From Chlorops oryzae (lineage: Eukaryota; Arthropoda; Insecta; Diptera; Chloropidae), in contig CM035806.1 in NCBI GenBank assembly GCA_020466095.1, positions 140,427,934 through 140,491,933 on the forward strand: a DNA stretch of 64,000 nt, given 5' to 3'. Of this stretch, positions 10,359-20,673 are shown piece after piece. Under the pieces are notes generated by a model. That model made no database searches and was not told the DNA's origin. It saw only the letters and a list, made by a program, of their open reading frames with translations. A program made the translations under genes and the position numbers. Position 1 is the first letter of the stretch; every line of letters starts with the position of its first letter.

Positions 10359-10492
10359 CAGTGTTTTCGCTCTTAACCGGACACCTATTGGACCGAGAAA
10401 TATGTCCACTTAAAAAGAAAATATTGGAGAAACACGAACACTAGAATGTTCCCAAAACCGTCTCCGTTTAAGAGAGAGAGAGAGAGAGAGAG
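10359..10492. mobile_element. Truncated pogo-like MITE with (AG)n expansion
   Basis: Begins TA-CAGTGTTTTCGCTCTTAACC, related to the elements at 23834-23993 and 39774-39932, and has the same inner GTCCACTTAAA and CGTTTAAGAGAGAG motifs. The right end dissolves into an (AG)n run at about 10469-10492 instead of closing with the inverted end. Confidence 0.55.
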
Positions 10493-11049
10493 GAAATTTA
10501 CTTTCGAAATTCAAATTGTAGATAATTAAAACGTTAATGAAAGTGTCAATGGTATAAATGATCTCTCTTTCCTTTATCCAACTGAATAGCCTTTTATCGT
10601 AACCGAAACTCACAAAACCCATAAAAAAAGCCGTTGGATGGGATACGTCCTTTTTTCGTAATTCACTTTGCAGCTCACTTCACGTAGGTACACTGAACGA
10701 AAAGGTCTAGATCTCTAGAATACGATAGCTCGACTGTAAATGGAGTGCTGAAGTGAATTTCCAGAAAGTCCGAATAAACATTGCTTCTTTGTTTAAATTT
10801 ATATGAAGGAAAAATAGAAAATAAAATAAAAAAAACTTTCTAGTTATTCATCACAAAGAAATGACACTAAAATGCACGGAATTAAATTTAATGTTCCCTT
10901 CATCATGTTTTCCCTTGACTTTTCCTACTTTTCCATTGTTTAATTCAAACACTCGTTTAAAGATCAATAAACAATTTGTCGGAGTAAACGATAAAATAAA
11001 ATGTAAAAAAAAAGAAAATAAAAAATAAAATAAAAATAATAATAACACC

Positions 11050-11236
11050 GAGGCCCACGCACGTTGGGACTTTTGCCGCAGCGTAGAAATGTGAGTCCTT
11101 CACATCTGCCCGTCGGCGATGATTCCAACGATTGCTGACGTCGCCGCAGACATCTTGAATATATCTCAAACTCATGAAACACCGACCGAACGACAGATAA
11201 GCTCCGTTCTGCGGGGCGTTTAAAATTAATTTCATT
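11050..11236. other. GC-richer block in the intron; possible exon or regulatory element
   Basis: This block is clearly richer in GC than its flanks. On the gene strand it follows an acceptor-like GAAAATTTTCAG and ends at a weak GTGTTA donor. None of its three frames both joins the neighbouring exons in phase and stays open. A noncoding exon or regulatory element is possible. Confidence 0.2.
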
Positions 11237-11326
11237 TCCTGAAAATTTTCTTTGTGAAAAAGAAATGTAAGCTGAACAGAAATCGAAAGTCGAAAGAAAA
11301 CAAATTAATAACGCGTGCGTAGTTTG

Positions 11327-11366
<40 letters not shown>

Positions 11367-11426
11367 CAATTAGCAATTAACTTTCAGTAGACTAAAAAAT
11401 TAAAAACAACATTAAAACATAATAAA

Positions 11427-11530
11427 AGCAAGTAAGAAAGCTAAAGTCGGTCCACCCTGACTGTGGTTCTACATTCTAGATTCTGAGTCGATTTTGGGAC
11501 CATGTCGACTTTTTGCATGGAAACGTGAAC
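11427..11530 (+). repeat. mini-me/DINE-like repeat, 5' end fragment
   Basis: Starts GCAAGTAAGAAAGCTAAAGT and continues CACCCTGACTGTGG, resembling the usual opening of the mini-me/DINE-1 repeats of flies. Related sequence is at 49784-50660 (opposite orientation) and 61441-62058. Confidence 0.5.
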
Positions 11531-11576
11531 AAATGCTTTTATCAATTGACGTATGTATGTTTATCGTACTACAGTA

Positions 11577-11670
11577 GAGTATGGATAATGTGAACTAATT
11601 TTTTCAAGAACTGTTCATGTTACCGAGGTTGTTCACACGATCGAGGCTAATTTTTTTTAAATGTTTGAAT
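11577..11670. mobile_element. Fragment of a MITE family with TGTTCATGTTACCGAGG motif
   Basis: CAGTAGAGTATGGATAATGTG followed by CTGTTCATGTTACCGAGG. Related pieces occur at about 21495-21575, 35040-35125, 38996-39045 and 60890-60965, several ending at a CAGTCGA/CAGTAGA-type tip, which suggests a pogo-like family. Fragmentary here. Confidence 0.4.
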
Positions 11671-12544
11671 TTATTTGATTTAAATATGCAGACAAATTAA
11701 GGTGTTCACATTTTCAATGTTTCCAAGTTCTAGAAACATGATTTTTTTTTTTTTTTTTTTTTTGAAAAAGCTCACTTTTTGAGAGAGAAAAATATCTTGT
11801 GAGCAAAAATTCACGCAAAAAAGAAATGATGATAAACGGTTTTTTTCTTTTTTTTCCTCTTAATTTTGTTCTTAGTTTTTTGTTCTTCGGTATTGAAATT
11901 TTGTACACACTAAAAGTACTCAATGAAAAAATTTGTGCTTACACCACTGCACTATGGTTCAGAAGACCAGTTTTTGCGGCAAAAAAACATTTTTATATTT
12001 GTTGTTTTTTTTTAAATTTTTATTCCTATAGGTTTGAGATACTTCAAATAAGAAAAAAATTATTAGAAAAATATGATAGCTGGCAACCCTTTTGCTCTAC
12101 GGGACGTAAAAACTGTTGTTTTGTGTTTTCTTCGTTTTGACATTTCGTACGCATGAAATTTTGTTCTAATTCGAAAGCGCATTGCTTGAAAAGTATTGTG
12201 AGGTTGATTGTTTTTAATAATGAAAAGTGTTGGTTAAGGTATGTTGAACAAAGTATTAATTCCTCTTTATTAAAGTTGCCTTCGTTTTTGTGCTGCAGTC
12301 TTTTGAAGTGTATCATATTTTTCGAATTTTTCTTTTTATTAATTTTGTGTTTCGTGGAGTAGAAGTAACGGGATTGTAGTATCTTCTTTCTTATGATTAT
12401 AAAATTATCTGCAGATAAGTGCCAATCATTTGTAAAATTATAATTTTTCAGAATCGATTACGATTAAGAACTCAGAAATATTTCAATTTTGGGTCGACAA
12501 CAACAAAGAAAATGATGCTGTTTTGAATTGGGGTCGCTTCAAAA

Positions 12545-12907
12545 TTGAAAGGACGTATTGGTGATGAAGGAATGGCATCAACAAAACAAAAAGTTAAAAA
12601 TTTTTGTAGTTCTGCTAGGCAAAAATGGGTCAAACATAGAAGATGCTTGCCAACTTTTCGAAAATATGAGCAAACCTGGTTAGATATTGAGACTGAGTTT
12701 TCAGTATTTGAAAATGAACGCAAAAAGGGCCGTCCTCATGTTTATTATAGCGATGGTAGTGAACGTCACAAAAGAAAAATTGCTTCAAACGTATCGTCTC
12801 AACAAGATAACAACGCTATGTTGTTAGTCCACGCTGCGTCCATATCGGCACAATTCAAAAATTTGGCCGCCATATTGGATCAGCCATTTTGTTTTTTGAA
12901 AATCTGA
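12545..12907 (+). pseudogene. Fragment of an insect repeat-associated protein (GRP...SERxKRR motif)
   Basis: A 120-codon open frame with a basic N-terminal half and the string KKGRPHVYYSDGSERHKRKI. Insect genomes contain many repeat-borne proteins with a similar GRPxxxFxxxSERxKRRK signature; that similarity is from memory and no function is known for them. The last 25 codons run into the 122-bp tandem repeat that follows, so the natural C-terminus is missing. Probably a truncated transposon gene rather than a host gene. Confidence 0.4.
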
Positions 12908-13066
12908 TACCAGATTTGAAATCAGCGACCCCAAAAACCCCCTTGTGATAAAGTTTTTTTGAAAAAGATCTATTTTTAAAAATTTGGCCGCCATATTGGA
13001 TCAGCCATTTTGGTTTTTGAAAATCTGACACCAGATTTGAAATCAGCGACCCAAAAAACCCCTTAC
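12856..13066. repeat. Tandem duplication, 122-bp unit
   Basis: Two near-identical units, each beginning AAAAATTTGGCCGCCATATT and containing AAATCAGCGACCC. The first starts near 12856 and the second near 12978. They differ by a few substitutions. Confidence 0.8.
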
Positions 13067-13539
13067 CGAAAAAATCGTTCTTATTGGAAGAGTCCTTCAT
13101 ATTTTTGACGCTGTTTTTGGGCTTTCCGCCCATAGTGCACTGGGGTGTTCACTCTGTCCACAGTTCAAACTCTATTGTCATTTACATAGGTACATATATC
13201 ATTTGAGTCAGTCTTTTTTTTTTTTTTGTCATGGTCAACCTATATTTGCAATTTGAAGCTTCTTCGCCTTTCCTTTGAATGTCACGATAGACCATAATAG
13301 GCTATATCCATACGCGTGGTTTCGGGAAGGACTATCGCTACTTTTCCACATTTATCCTTCCTATATTGTTCCACGAATAATTGATAGCATGAAAAATGTG
13401 TAAGTTCTTTTAAAATCGAAATTTTAAGTTTATGTAATTAACGGAGCACTAGCATTTTGAATAAAATCCAATCAGAGATACAGAAAACACCGATGAAAAA
13501 AACGGAAAAATGAACAGATGGGCGGACAGATCTCTCAGA

Positions 13540-13720
13540 ACCCTGTTGAAAAAGCATCTAGTAATTTACTAGTTCTTTACTAGTACAAAATCAACCAATA
13601 CTGATTATTTTCTATAACACTTTCTATATGATATTCTTTAGAAAATCAGCATAGGGAAGCACTAGTTCGGTTGGCGGCAATTAGATGTATTTTCACTAGT
13701 TAAACACTACGGAAAAAACT
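13540..13720. repeat. Fragment related to the CCCAGCAAG element at 37732-38994
   Basis: Shares TTACTAGTTCTTTACTAGT, GGGAAGCACTAGT and CACTAGTTAAACACTA with the left part of that element. No intact ends. Confidence 0.5.
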
Positions 13721-14329
13721 ATCGAATTCAATGATCGATTATTTAACTTTTTTGATCAATCACTATCGATAGATTTTTAGCTCTGCTTCGAAAGTTTCAC
13801 CAAAAGCTTCGCTACATTTAGCAAGGCGTGGTGACAACTAATCAGGAAAATTGCAGCCCGTGGGGTTTTCAGGCAATTATTTTTTGTGTTCTCTGAAATA
13901 TGGCGGATGCATGCCTCCCACGCTTTGTCCCTCTGGTCATCAGATAACTTAAAATCGTTCGAATTATTTGAAGAACCTACATGTACGTACATACATTGTA
14001 TGTTAACTTGTGACAAAGCCAGCCCACCCACGAACAAAAGTAACTCTTTCCATTTCAGCTTTCCAAAGCTTTCAGCTGGTTGAAGAATGGGAATAGCACT
14101 CGGGGCTTCACTGTAGCAATACCATATGTGAGCAGTTCGCAATTTTGACGTGTATTTTCAAGACTGACAGAAGAATTCGAAATAAAATCAAATCGAACGA
14201 CAGAATATGTAAACAGGAAGCTACAGAAATTTAAGATGATTGTTAATTGGGATGTCCACGAATGACGAAACATTGAACTATTCAATAACGAAAGATATTA
14301 TTAGGTATAAGATGATGAGAACATTACGA

Positions 14330-14742
14330 TGGAGCAAGCCAAAAAAGAAAAAATAGTAGGTACATCTCTCTTAAACAGGGCACTTTTTGGTGAACATAAA
14401 AATCTGTTAAAAAAATTTTTTTCCCAATTATAACAAGCACAAATGATTTCCCTGCGACGCGACGCGGACAGTTGAAAGCAGTTTTTTTCTGGAATTTTTT
14501 CATTGACTTTCAAGAGCTGTTTTCGGTACCTACTATTTTCATTTCAATTTAACGAGTAAATTTTCAGTTCGCAAAAACTGTAAAAAAAAAGTACTATGAA
14601 TTTATGAATCTCTTTCAAAACCTCTAAAAAAGCTGTGGAGAGAAAACTTGTTATGTCTAAATATGCTTTGAAATGCCCGCTTGAGCGGCCATATTTTTTG
14701 GTCCCGTAGGTGTCCGGTTAAGCGAGAGAACACCGTATTTGA
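14330..14742. mobile_element. Decayed pogo-like MITE
   Basis: The left part has ACATCTCTCTTAAACAGGGC. The right end is GTGTCCGGTTAAGCGAGAGA followed by ACACCGTA, matching the GCGGACA-type ends of the family at 39774-39932 and 23834-23993. The interior is longer and unrelated. Confidence 0.4.
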
Positions 14743-14829
14743 GAATTTGTCTTTTCAATTCGTTATTTCGAAACATAAGCAGCGCAAAGATAAAATAGCA
14801 CAATAGGCACCGAACCCGACAAGCTTAAA

Positions 14830-15306
14830 AATATTTCCTTTCGGGTAATTAAAAAAAAAATTTTTTTTTTTTTCTTATTTTAATTTTATTTTCTTTTACG
14901 CGTTGGTAACGTAAGCTCGTCGGAATCACGCATAAAGACAAACGAACGAAATGGAGCAAGCCTCACGCGCCGCAATCTCAAAAGAATACTACTGGCCCAA
15001 GAAAATTGGCATAAAATGAAAAGACCCAAAGGAGAAGGCGCGTTGCGTTTTTCAATGTTTTGACCACCAATGTGAAGAGGCAATGGCACAACAATATGTG
15101 TGCGAGTGAGAGGCAGAAAAATATGATAGAGCGTAAACAGCGCGCGCATTTCTTTCAGATGTAGAAATTTACGGGCAGATAGGGAGAATTGATTTCTAAT
15201 GAGAACTAAACAGCGATTATTTGTTTAATGAATAAAATTTTTCGCGGGATATGTGCAAGAGATTGATAGGGACAGAGGGAAAGAGAGATAGAGATAGAAA
15301 GAGTGA

Positions 15307-15339
<33 letters not shown>

Positions 15340-15360
15340 GAGATCAAGGTGATATGTATC
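14830..15360. other. Intronic stretch with (AG)n microsatellite
   Basis: (AG)n and GAGATAGA-type repeats run through about 15270-15344. The segment at 14890-15170 is somewhat GC-richer, without a convincing exon. Confidence 0.4.
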
Positions 15361-15852
15361 ACATTCAAGATGAGGATTTTGATTCATAAAAATTTGAGAG
15401 TAAGAGTTTAATATCTTTAAAGAGTTCGTTGAAATACAGACCCTAGATAGAAAAGTTTGCTTTTTAAGTAATGAATGTTAGTAGCTTGTTTCCGAACACA
15501 GGCCGCCCCTAAGGAGCAGTAAAAAACGTTGCTTCTATTCACCTCTCTATGGTCAACTACTTATCATTTCCCATGATCGCTGCGAATGAATAATTCTTGC
15601 CAGCTTGTTTTAAATCAAAAATAGATATTCTTCCTGCTTAGTTCTAGCGTAAAGATACATATTTTTCCAAAAATTTGCCACGTACAAATAAATGTGTCAC
15701 CGCAAGTTATATATAAGTACATACATACATACATACTTACATACATGTCATGGAATTCTTTTATTTGACTTCTTTGATAAGCGAACGTCTCTCTTGAATG
15801 AACAAAAACCCCAAGTCCCCGGGTGTCAGTACCTACATATGTAGGTATATAC

Positions 15853-16021
15853 ATATCGCACACCCTTTTCTAAGGTGACACAACTCAAAAATCGTCAATT
15901 TCGAGTTAACATATGGAACTTGATCATAGTTCACCTCTGCGATGCGTTTTGTGTTTTTTTTTGCGTTTCCTGATAAATGAGAAATTTTGAGTTGTGTCAC
16001 CTTAGAAGAGTGTGTGCGATA
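15853..16021. mobile_element. Short MITE with long terminal inverted repeats
   Basis: About 35 bp at each end are inverted copies: ATATCGCACACCCTTTTCTA continuing into GGTGACACAACTCA, and its inverse TGAGTTGTGTCACC...GTGTGCGATAT. The element is 169 bp with a non-palindromic middle. Superfamily unknown. Confidence 0.75.
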
Positions 16022-16775
16022 TGATCACTGTATCGATATTAAGCAATGAACAGGATCCTGTTAAGAGACTCAAATCTCAAGACGTCTATCTACCAATATC
16101 AGTGGCGCAGACGAGGTACACATCAAAGCGATATATCCCTTGATCAGTGAGTTTTGTCAACGACTCCATTGTATGTACATAATATGTACATTCGATCGAC
16201 AAAAATTGATTGAGGTGTCGTAGAGCAATGAAATTTAATATTCATGAATTGTGTTGGGAAAGTCTTAGCTTCGCAGAGCACCGAGCATCAGTCGTCTTCT
16301 GGCTTTGATGCAGAGTGGACACCCTGTTGCACGAAAGTCTAACATACTTAGTGCTCGTGACATCTCCGCGAACGTGAAAAATGCAGCGACCGTTAGGACA
16401 GCCTTGATCGTGACCACCTAGCTGATCCGGATCGGAGTGGAAGTGGTGCCACAATCTCCCTACAGTTACGACGTCAGCCCAGCTGACTTCTATCTCTTTA
16501 CCAAGCTTAAGAGAATCCCGAAAGGTGCCTATTCTATGACTATTATGTGTTACAGATTTTCTTCATTTTGATAGAAAAAGAAATTATTTGTTAGTAACAG
16601 GTTGGCTGATAAGTCCCCGGTCTGACACATAGATGGCGTCGCTAGTATTAAATGCATATTGTTTTTATATAGTGGCAACCTTCAAATGATTCGTGTCAAA
16701 ATTTGACGTCTGTAAGTCAATTAGTTTGTGAGATAAAGCGTCTTTTGTGAAGCAACTTTTGTTATTGTGAAAAAA

Positions 16776-18719
16776 ATGGAAAAAAAGGAATTTCGTGTTT
16801 TGATAAAATACCAGGGACCCAAAATAATAATTATTTTTGAATTTTGAATTTTAAAAATCGATATAAAATAATTTATATTTTAAAAATTAGTATTTAAGTG
16901 TTATTCTTAGAGTTTTATTTTTTGATCAAAAAACAAAAATTAATTCTCAAGTTTTATTTTTTGATCAGGAAATAACAATTATTTTTCGAGTTTTATTTTT
17001 TACTCAGAAGATAAAACTTATTCTAAGAGTTTTAGTTTTAACTCAGTAAATAAAAATTGCTTTTAGAGTTTTATTTTTTGCTCGGATGATAAAAATTATT
17101 TTTGGAGTTTTATTTTTTACTCAGAAAATAAAAATTATTTTTCAAGTTTTTTGTTTTACTCACAACATTATGCAAACACAAGTATTATGCAAATATTTTT
17201 TGGATTTGAATTGTGGTTGCCGATTTCGCATCTGGCCTTTTTCATTTCCTCGTGTTCATCATCATCCGACTCTTCATCACTTTATCCTATTTCAGGCGTT
17301 ATCTTGAAGAAAGTGGTAATATACTTATGCAAGAGTTTATTTTTCTGAGTAAAAAAAAAAAAAATCAAAAACCAATTTTTTATTTTTTGAGTAATAAATA
17401 AAAATCTAAGATAAATTTTTATCTTCAGAGCAAAAAATAAAATTCGAAAAATAATTTTTATTTACTGAGTAAAAATTAAAAATCTAAAAATAAGTTTTTT
17501 CTTCTGAGTAAAAAATAAAATTCGAAAATTAATTTTTATTTCTTGATCGAAAAATAAAACTCTAAGAATAAGTTTTATCTTCTGAGTAAAAAATAAAACT
17601 CAAAAAATAATTGTTATTTTCTGATTAAAATAATAAAACTCTTAAAATAATACTTAAATTGTAATTTTTAAAATATAATTTATAACAGTTATGGTCCCTG
17701 TAAAATACTGTTTTCTGAAGGGAAAAAATACAGTGGAAGCAAAAACTTGGCTTGATAATGAGTTTCCGGACTCTGCCCCAGGAAAATCAACAATAATTGA
17801 TTGGTATGCAAAATTCAAGCGTGGTGAAATGAGCACGGAGGACGGTGAACGCAGTGGGCGCCCGAAAGAGGTGGTTACCCACGAAAACATCAAAAAAATT
17901 CACAAAATGATTTTTAATGACCGTAAAATGAAGTTGATCGAGATAGCAGAGGCCTTAAAGATATCAAAGGAACGTGTTGGTCATATTATTCATCAATATT
18001 TGGATATGAAAAAGCTCTGTGCAAAATGGGTGCCGCGCGAGCTCACATTTGACCAAAAACAACAACGTGTTGATGATTCTGAGCGGTGTTTGCAGCTGTT
18101 AACTCACAATACACCCGAGTTTTTGCGTCGATATGTGACAATGGATGAAACATGGCTCTATCACTACACTTCTGAGTCCAATCGACAGTCGGCTGAGTGG
18201 ACAGCGATCGTTGAACCGTCTCCGAAGCGTGGAAAGACTCAAAAGTCGGCTGGCAAAGTAATGGCCTCTGTTTTTTAGGATGGGCATGCAATAATTTTTA
18301 TCGATTATCTTGAGAAGGGAAAAACCATCAACAGTGACTATTATATGTCGTTATTGGAGCGTTTGAAGGTCGAAATCGCGGCAAAACGGCCCCATATGAA
18401 GAAGAAAAAAGTGTTGTTCCACCAAGACAACGCACCGTGCCACAAGTCATTGAGAACGATGGCAAAAATTCATGAATTAGGCTTCGAATTGCTTCCCCAC
18501 CCACCGTATTCTCCAGATCTGGCCCCCAGCGACTTTTTCTTGTTCTCAGACCTCAAAAGGATGCTCGCAGGGAAAAAATTTGGCTGCAATGAAGAGGTGA
18601 TCGCCGAAACTGAGGCCTATTTTGAGGCAAAACCGAAGGAGTACTACCAAAATGGTATCAAAAAATTGGAAGGTCGTTATAATCGTTGTATCGCTCTTGA
18701 AGGGAACTATGTTGAATAA
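16776..18719 (+). pseudogene. Himar1-like mariner transposase, disrupted
   Basis: A DD34D cut-and-paste transposase. The first 12 codons (MEKKEFRVLIKY) are at 16776-16811, then an 889-bp insertion plus one 8-bp duplicate, then the remainder from 17709. Omitting the insertion and one duplicate leaves 348 codons plus stop, the family's usual length. The catalytic Asp motifs TMDETW, HQDNAPCH and SPDLAPSDFF are all visible, as is the paired HTH region (GRPKEV; ISKERVGHII). One in-frame TAG at 18276-18278 sits where the family has Trp (VFWD), a TGG-to-TAG change. The copy is therefore dead twice over but otherwise well preserved. Confidence 0.92.
16812..17700. mobile_element. hAT-type foldback/MITE nested in the mariner
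   Basis: The ends CAGGGACC and GGTCCCTG are inverted, and an exact 8-bp duplication TAAAATAC flanks it (16804-16811; 17701-17708). CAGGG ends with an 8-bp duplication fit the hAT superfamily. Each arm is a run of roughly 60-bp AT-rich subrepeats of the form GAGTTTTATTTTTTxxTCAG, inverted on the other side. A 180-bp unique centre (about 17160-17340) includes TGGTTGCCGATTTCGCATCT. It has no transposase, so it is non-autonomous. Confidence 0.88.
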
Positions 18720-18788
18720 TAAAAACGAATTTTGACAAAAAAATGTGTTTTTCTTTGTTAGACCGGGGACTTATCAGCCAACCTGTTA

Positions 18789-19984
18789 CAGTAATTTTCT
18801 CTGAGTCTTTGGCTAAAACTTTGTCATAGATGGGAAAATAAAATATTAATCGATTAATCGATTTGAAATTGACCTGTAGCCAATCTAACAAAACCAGCTA
18901 CAGGGAATTGTTATCTTTACCAAGTACTTTCAGCAATTGCAGTCACAATTTCGTTTACATTCGATGACCTCAAAAATGTGTCACAATAAAAACTGTAAAA
19001 ATACTAAGCTACACTACACTACACTACAATTTAATATATATATTATATATAAATAAAATATGTATGGAAATGATCAGTCTGTTCATCTATCCACCCGTCT
19101 GTTTCTTTGTCTGTCCTTACACGGTTTCCTATCGAAATATATTTTGCGTATTTTTTTTTGTTGTTCGAATCCCTTAGAGATCACATCCAAGATATGAAAT
19201 TGGATTTATGTATATGTATATGTATATGTATATGTACGCGCAAATCAAGCTGCATTAAGAACGTTATACAAAAAACACATATTATTCATTCTTGTGCAAT
19301 GAAAATGTCTCGACGTTTTAAAAAGTTTTTTTGTTTTTGTTTTATGGGATCTTGCCAAAGTCCAAATGGAAATTTGGATATTAAAGAAATTTGAAAAATA
19401 TGATTGATGGATGAAAAAGAAAATTCTTTACGAAATTCTAGCGTTGAAAAGCAAATAAAAGTCGCTGAGAGATTTAGCAATCATATAATATTGAGTAAAA
19501 TGCCGTATGTTTATAGGTGCATATCATAAATCTTTGCGTTTAATAGATCTTTTCGGGTGGAATAAGACGAGACCGGAAATTAAGTAAGTATTTTACATGA
19601 TCGAAATTGAGGGTATTTGGAAGAATTTGAGAGACCAAAAATAGTTCAAAAGAATGCGTTTTTTTTTTTTTTCGTTATTCTGTTTCCGTAATCCGAAATG
19701 AAGACGAAAAGATTATTAAATCTTGGCAAAAACTCAATCAAAAATCACATAAAGCGCAGGGTTGCTTTTCGGAGTTTAGGTAAAAAATATGAAATAAACA
19801 TGAAACTCATTGAAGGTGTTTTTGTCTCTGCTAATCAAGAGACTATTTTGCCTTAAATTCTCTTAAAAATTCAATGGTATGAACTCGAGCAGAGTGAACA
19901 CCTCGGTGGTGTGAACACATACTTTTTTTTTGTTCATTACTCGGTAGTGTGAACACACAAACAGACTTAATTTTTTTCTCTTTC
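18789..19984. other. Intronic sequence without a recognised gene
   Basis: AT-rich with TATG-type microsatellite at about 19206-19234. A GTGAACAC-rich stretch at 19890-19965 may be a fragment of the TGTTCATGTTACC MITE family. Nothing else recognised. Confidence 0.4.
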
Positions 19985-19987
19985 TAA

Positions 19988-20670
19988 AGCGAACCCGACA
20001 CGGTACTGAATTCAGTACTGAACGCTATATGTGTATTAGTGAAATAGATGTGTATGCGTCTCACTTACAACGAGGGAAGCGATTCAGTACGCAAAATCCA
20101 AATCGTTTTGATTTTGCGTACTGAATGGCTGAATTCAGTAACGCGTATGCGCGACATACTGAATTCAGTAACTGAATTCATTTGAGAGAAAATTTTACGG
20201 CGAGACGACGTGATGGCGGACAACGATGATAAATCATTTATTTTGGAATTCATTGAATTTTACCGTGGTTTACCTGCGCTGTGGGATATAAAAAGCCCAG
20301 AATATAGCAATCGAGTTATACGGGAACAACAAAACCAGCAGCTCCTATAAAAATACCAAGAGCGGTATCCAAATGCATCCAAAAAAGATGTAAATTAGTA
20401 TGAGCAAATTCCTTCCTTTTTTTTTAGCCAATTTTTCATCCAAATCCTTTTTTTGTTTTTTTGTTTTTTTGTTTTTCGTTTTCCTTTTTTTTTAATGCCA
20501 CTACAACAGCCGCCAAAAATATTTTGTCCGCGTTTGACATCGTCGTCTGCACTCGTTGAAAACAAGCGACAAATAATGAAGTATACTAAATTCAGTAACG
20601 TGTCGACGCAAACATACTGAACACGTACGTATGAATTCAGTAGGCTATTCAGTACCGTGTCGGGTTCGCT
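19988..20670 (+). mobile_element. PIF/Harbinger-type non-autonomous element carrying a MADF exon
   Basis: The ends AGCGAACCCGACACGGTACT and their inverse (AGTACCGTGTCGGGTTCGCT... read in the correct sense) are near-perfect, flanked by a TAA duplication (19985-19987; 20671-20673). A 3-bp TWA duplication is typical of PIF/Harbinger elements. Multiple GAATTCAGTA/TACTGAAT motifs sit inside both ends and could be transposase binding sites. It includes the start of a MADF-domain protein, the kind of second protein known from some Harbinger elements, but lacks the nuclease gene. Confidence 0.75.
20213..20398 (+). pseudogene. MADF-domain protein fragment of a Harbinger-type element
   Basis: The frame opens MADNDDKSFILEFIEFYRG, then LPALWDIKSPEYSNR, then a TAA at 20348-20350, and resumes in frame KYQERYPNASKKDV before TAG at 20396-20398. 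The spacing of FIxxY, LWD, Y, R and the YP motif is the MADF (Myb/SANT-like DNA-binding) pattern. The domain normally runs on with a KWKNLR-type helix, which is missing. In Harbinger elements such proteins bind DNA and assist the transposase; this copy is truncated and has a stop. Confidence 0.7.
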
Positions 20671-20673
20671 TAA

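Larger units (their letters stand above)
16597..18786 (+). mobile_element. Himar1-like mariner (irritans subfamily), interrupted by a hAT-type element
   Basis: The terminal inverted repeats are ACAGGTTGGCTGATAAGTCC... at 16597 and its inverse ending at 18786, flanked by TA (16595-16596; 18787-18788). This is the Himar1-type end as I know it. The transposase is present in two pieces (16776-16811 and 17709-18719). Nested at 16812-17700 is a palindromic element with its own 8-bp duplication. The rest of the element looks remarkably intact, suggesting a recent arrival. Confidence 0.92.

Noticed and set aside
11050..11236. Protein-coding upstream exon of the large gene
   Set aside because: The only frame that matches the phase of the 9904 exon has a TGA and no later ATG. 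The exon at 31092-31184 fits far better.
13777..14142. 121-codon minus-strand frame
   Set aside because: Reasonably mixed composition but no recognisable domain, splice signal or repeat relation. Not enough to call a gene.
14951..15019. Short plus-strand frame beginning MEQASRAAISKEYYWPKK
   Set aside because: Only about 22 codons without splice sites or conservation evidence; expected by chance in a GC-richer patch.
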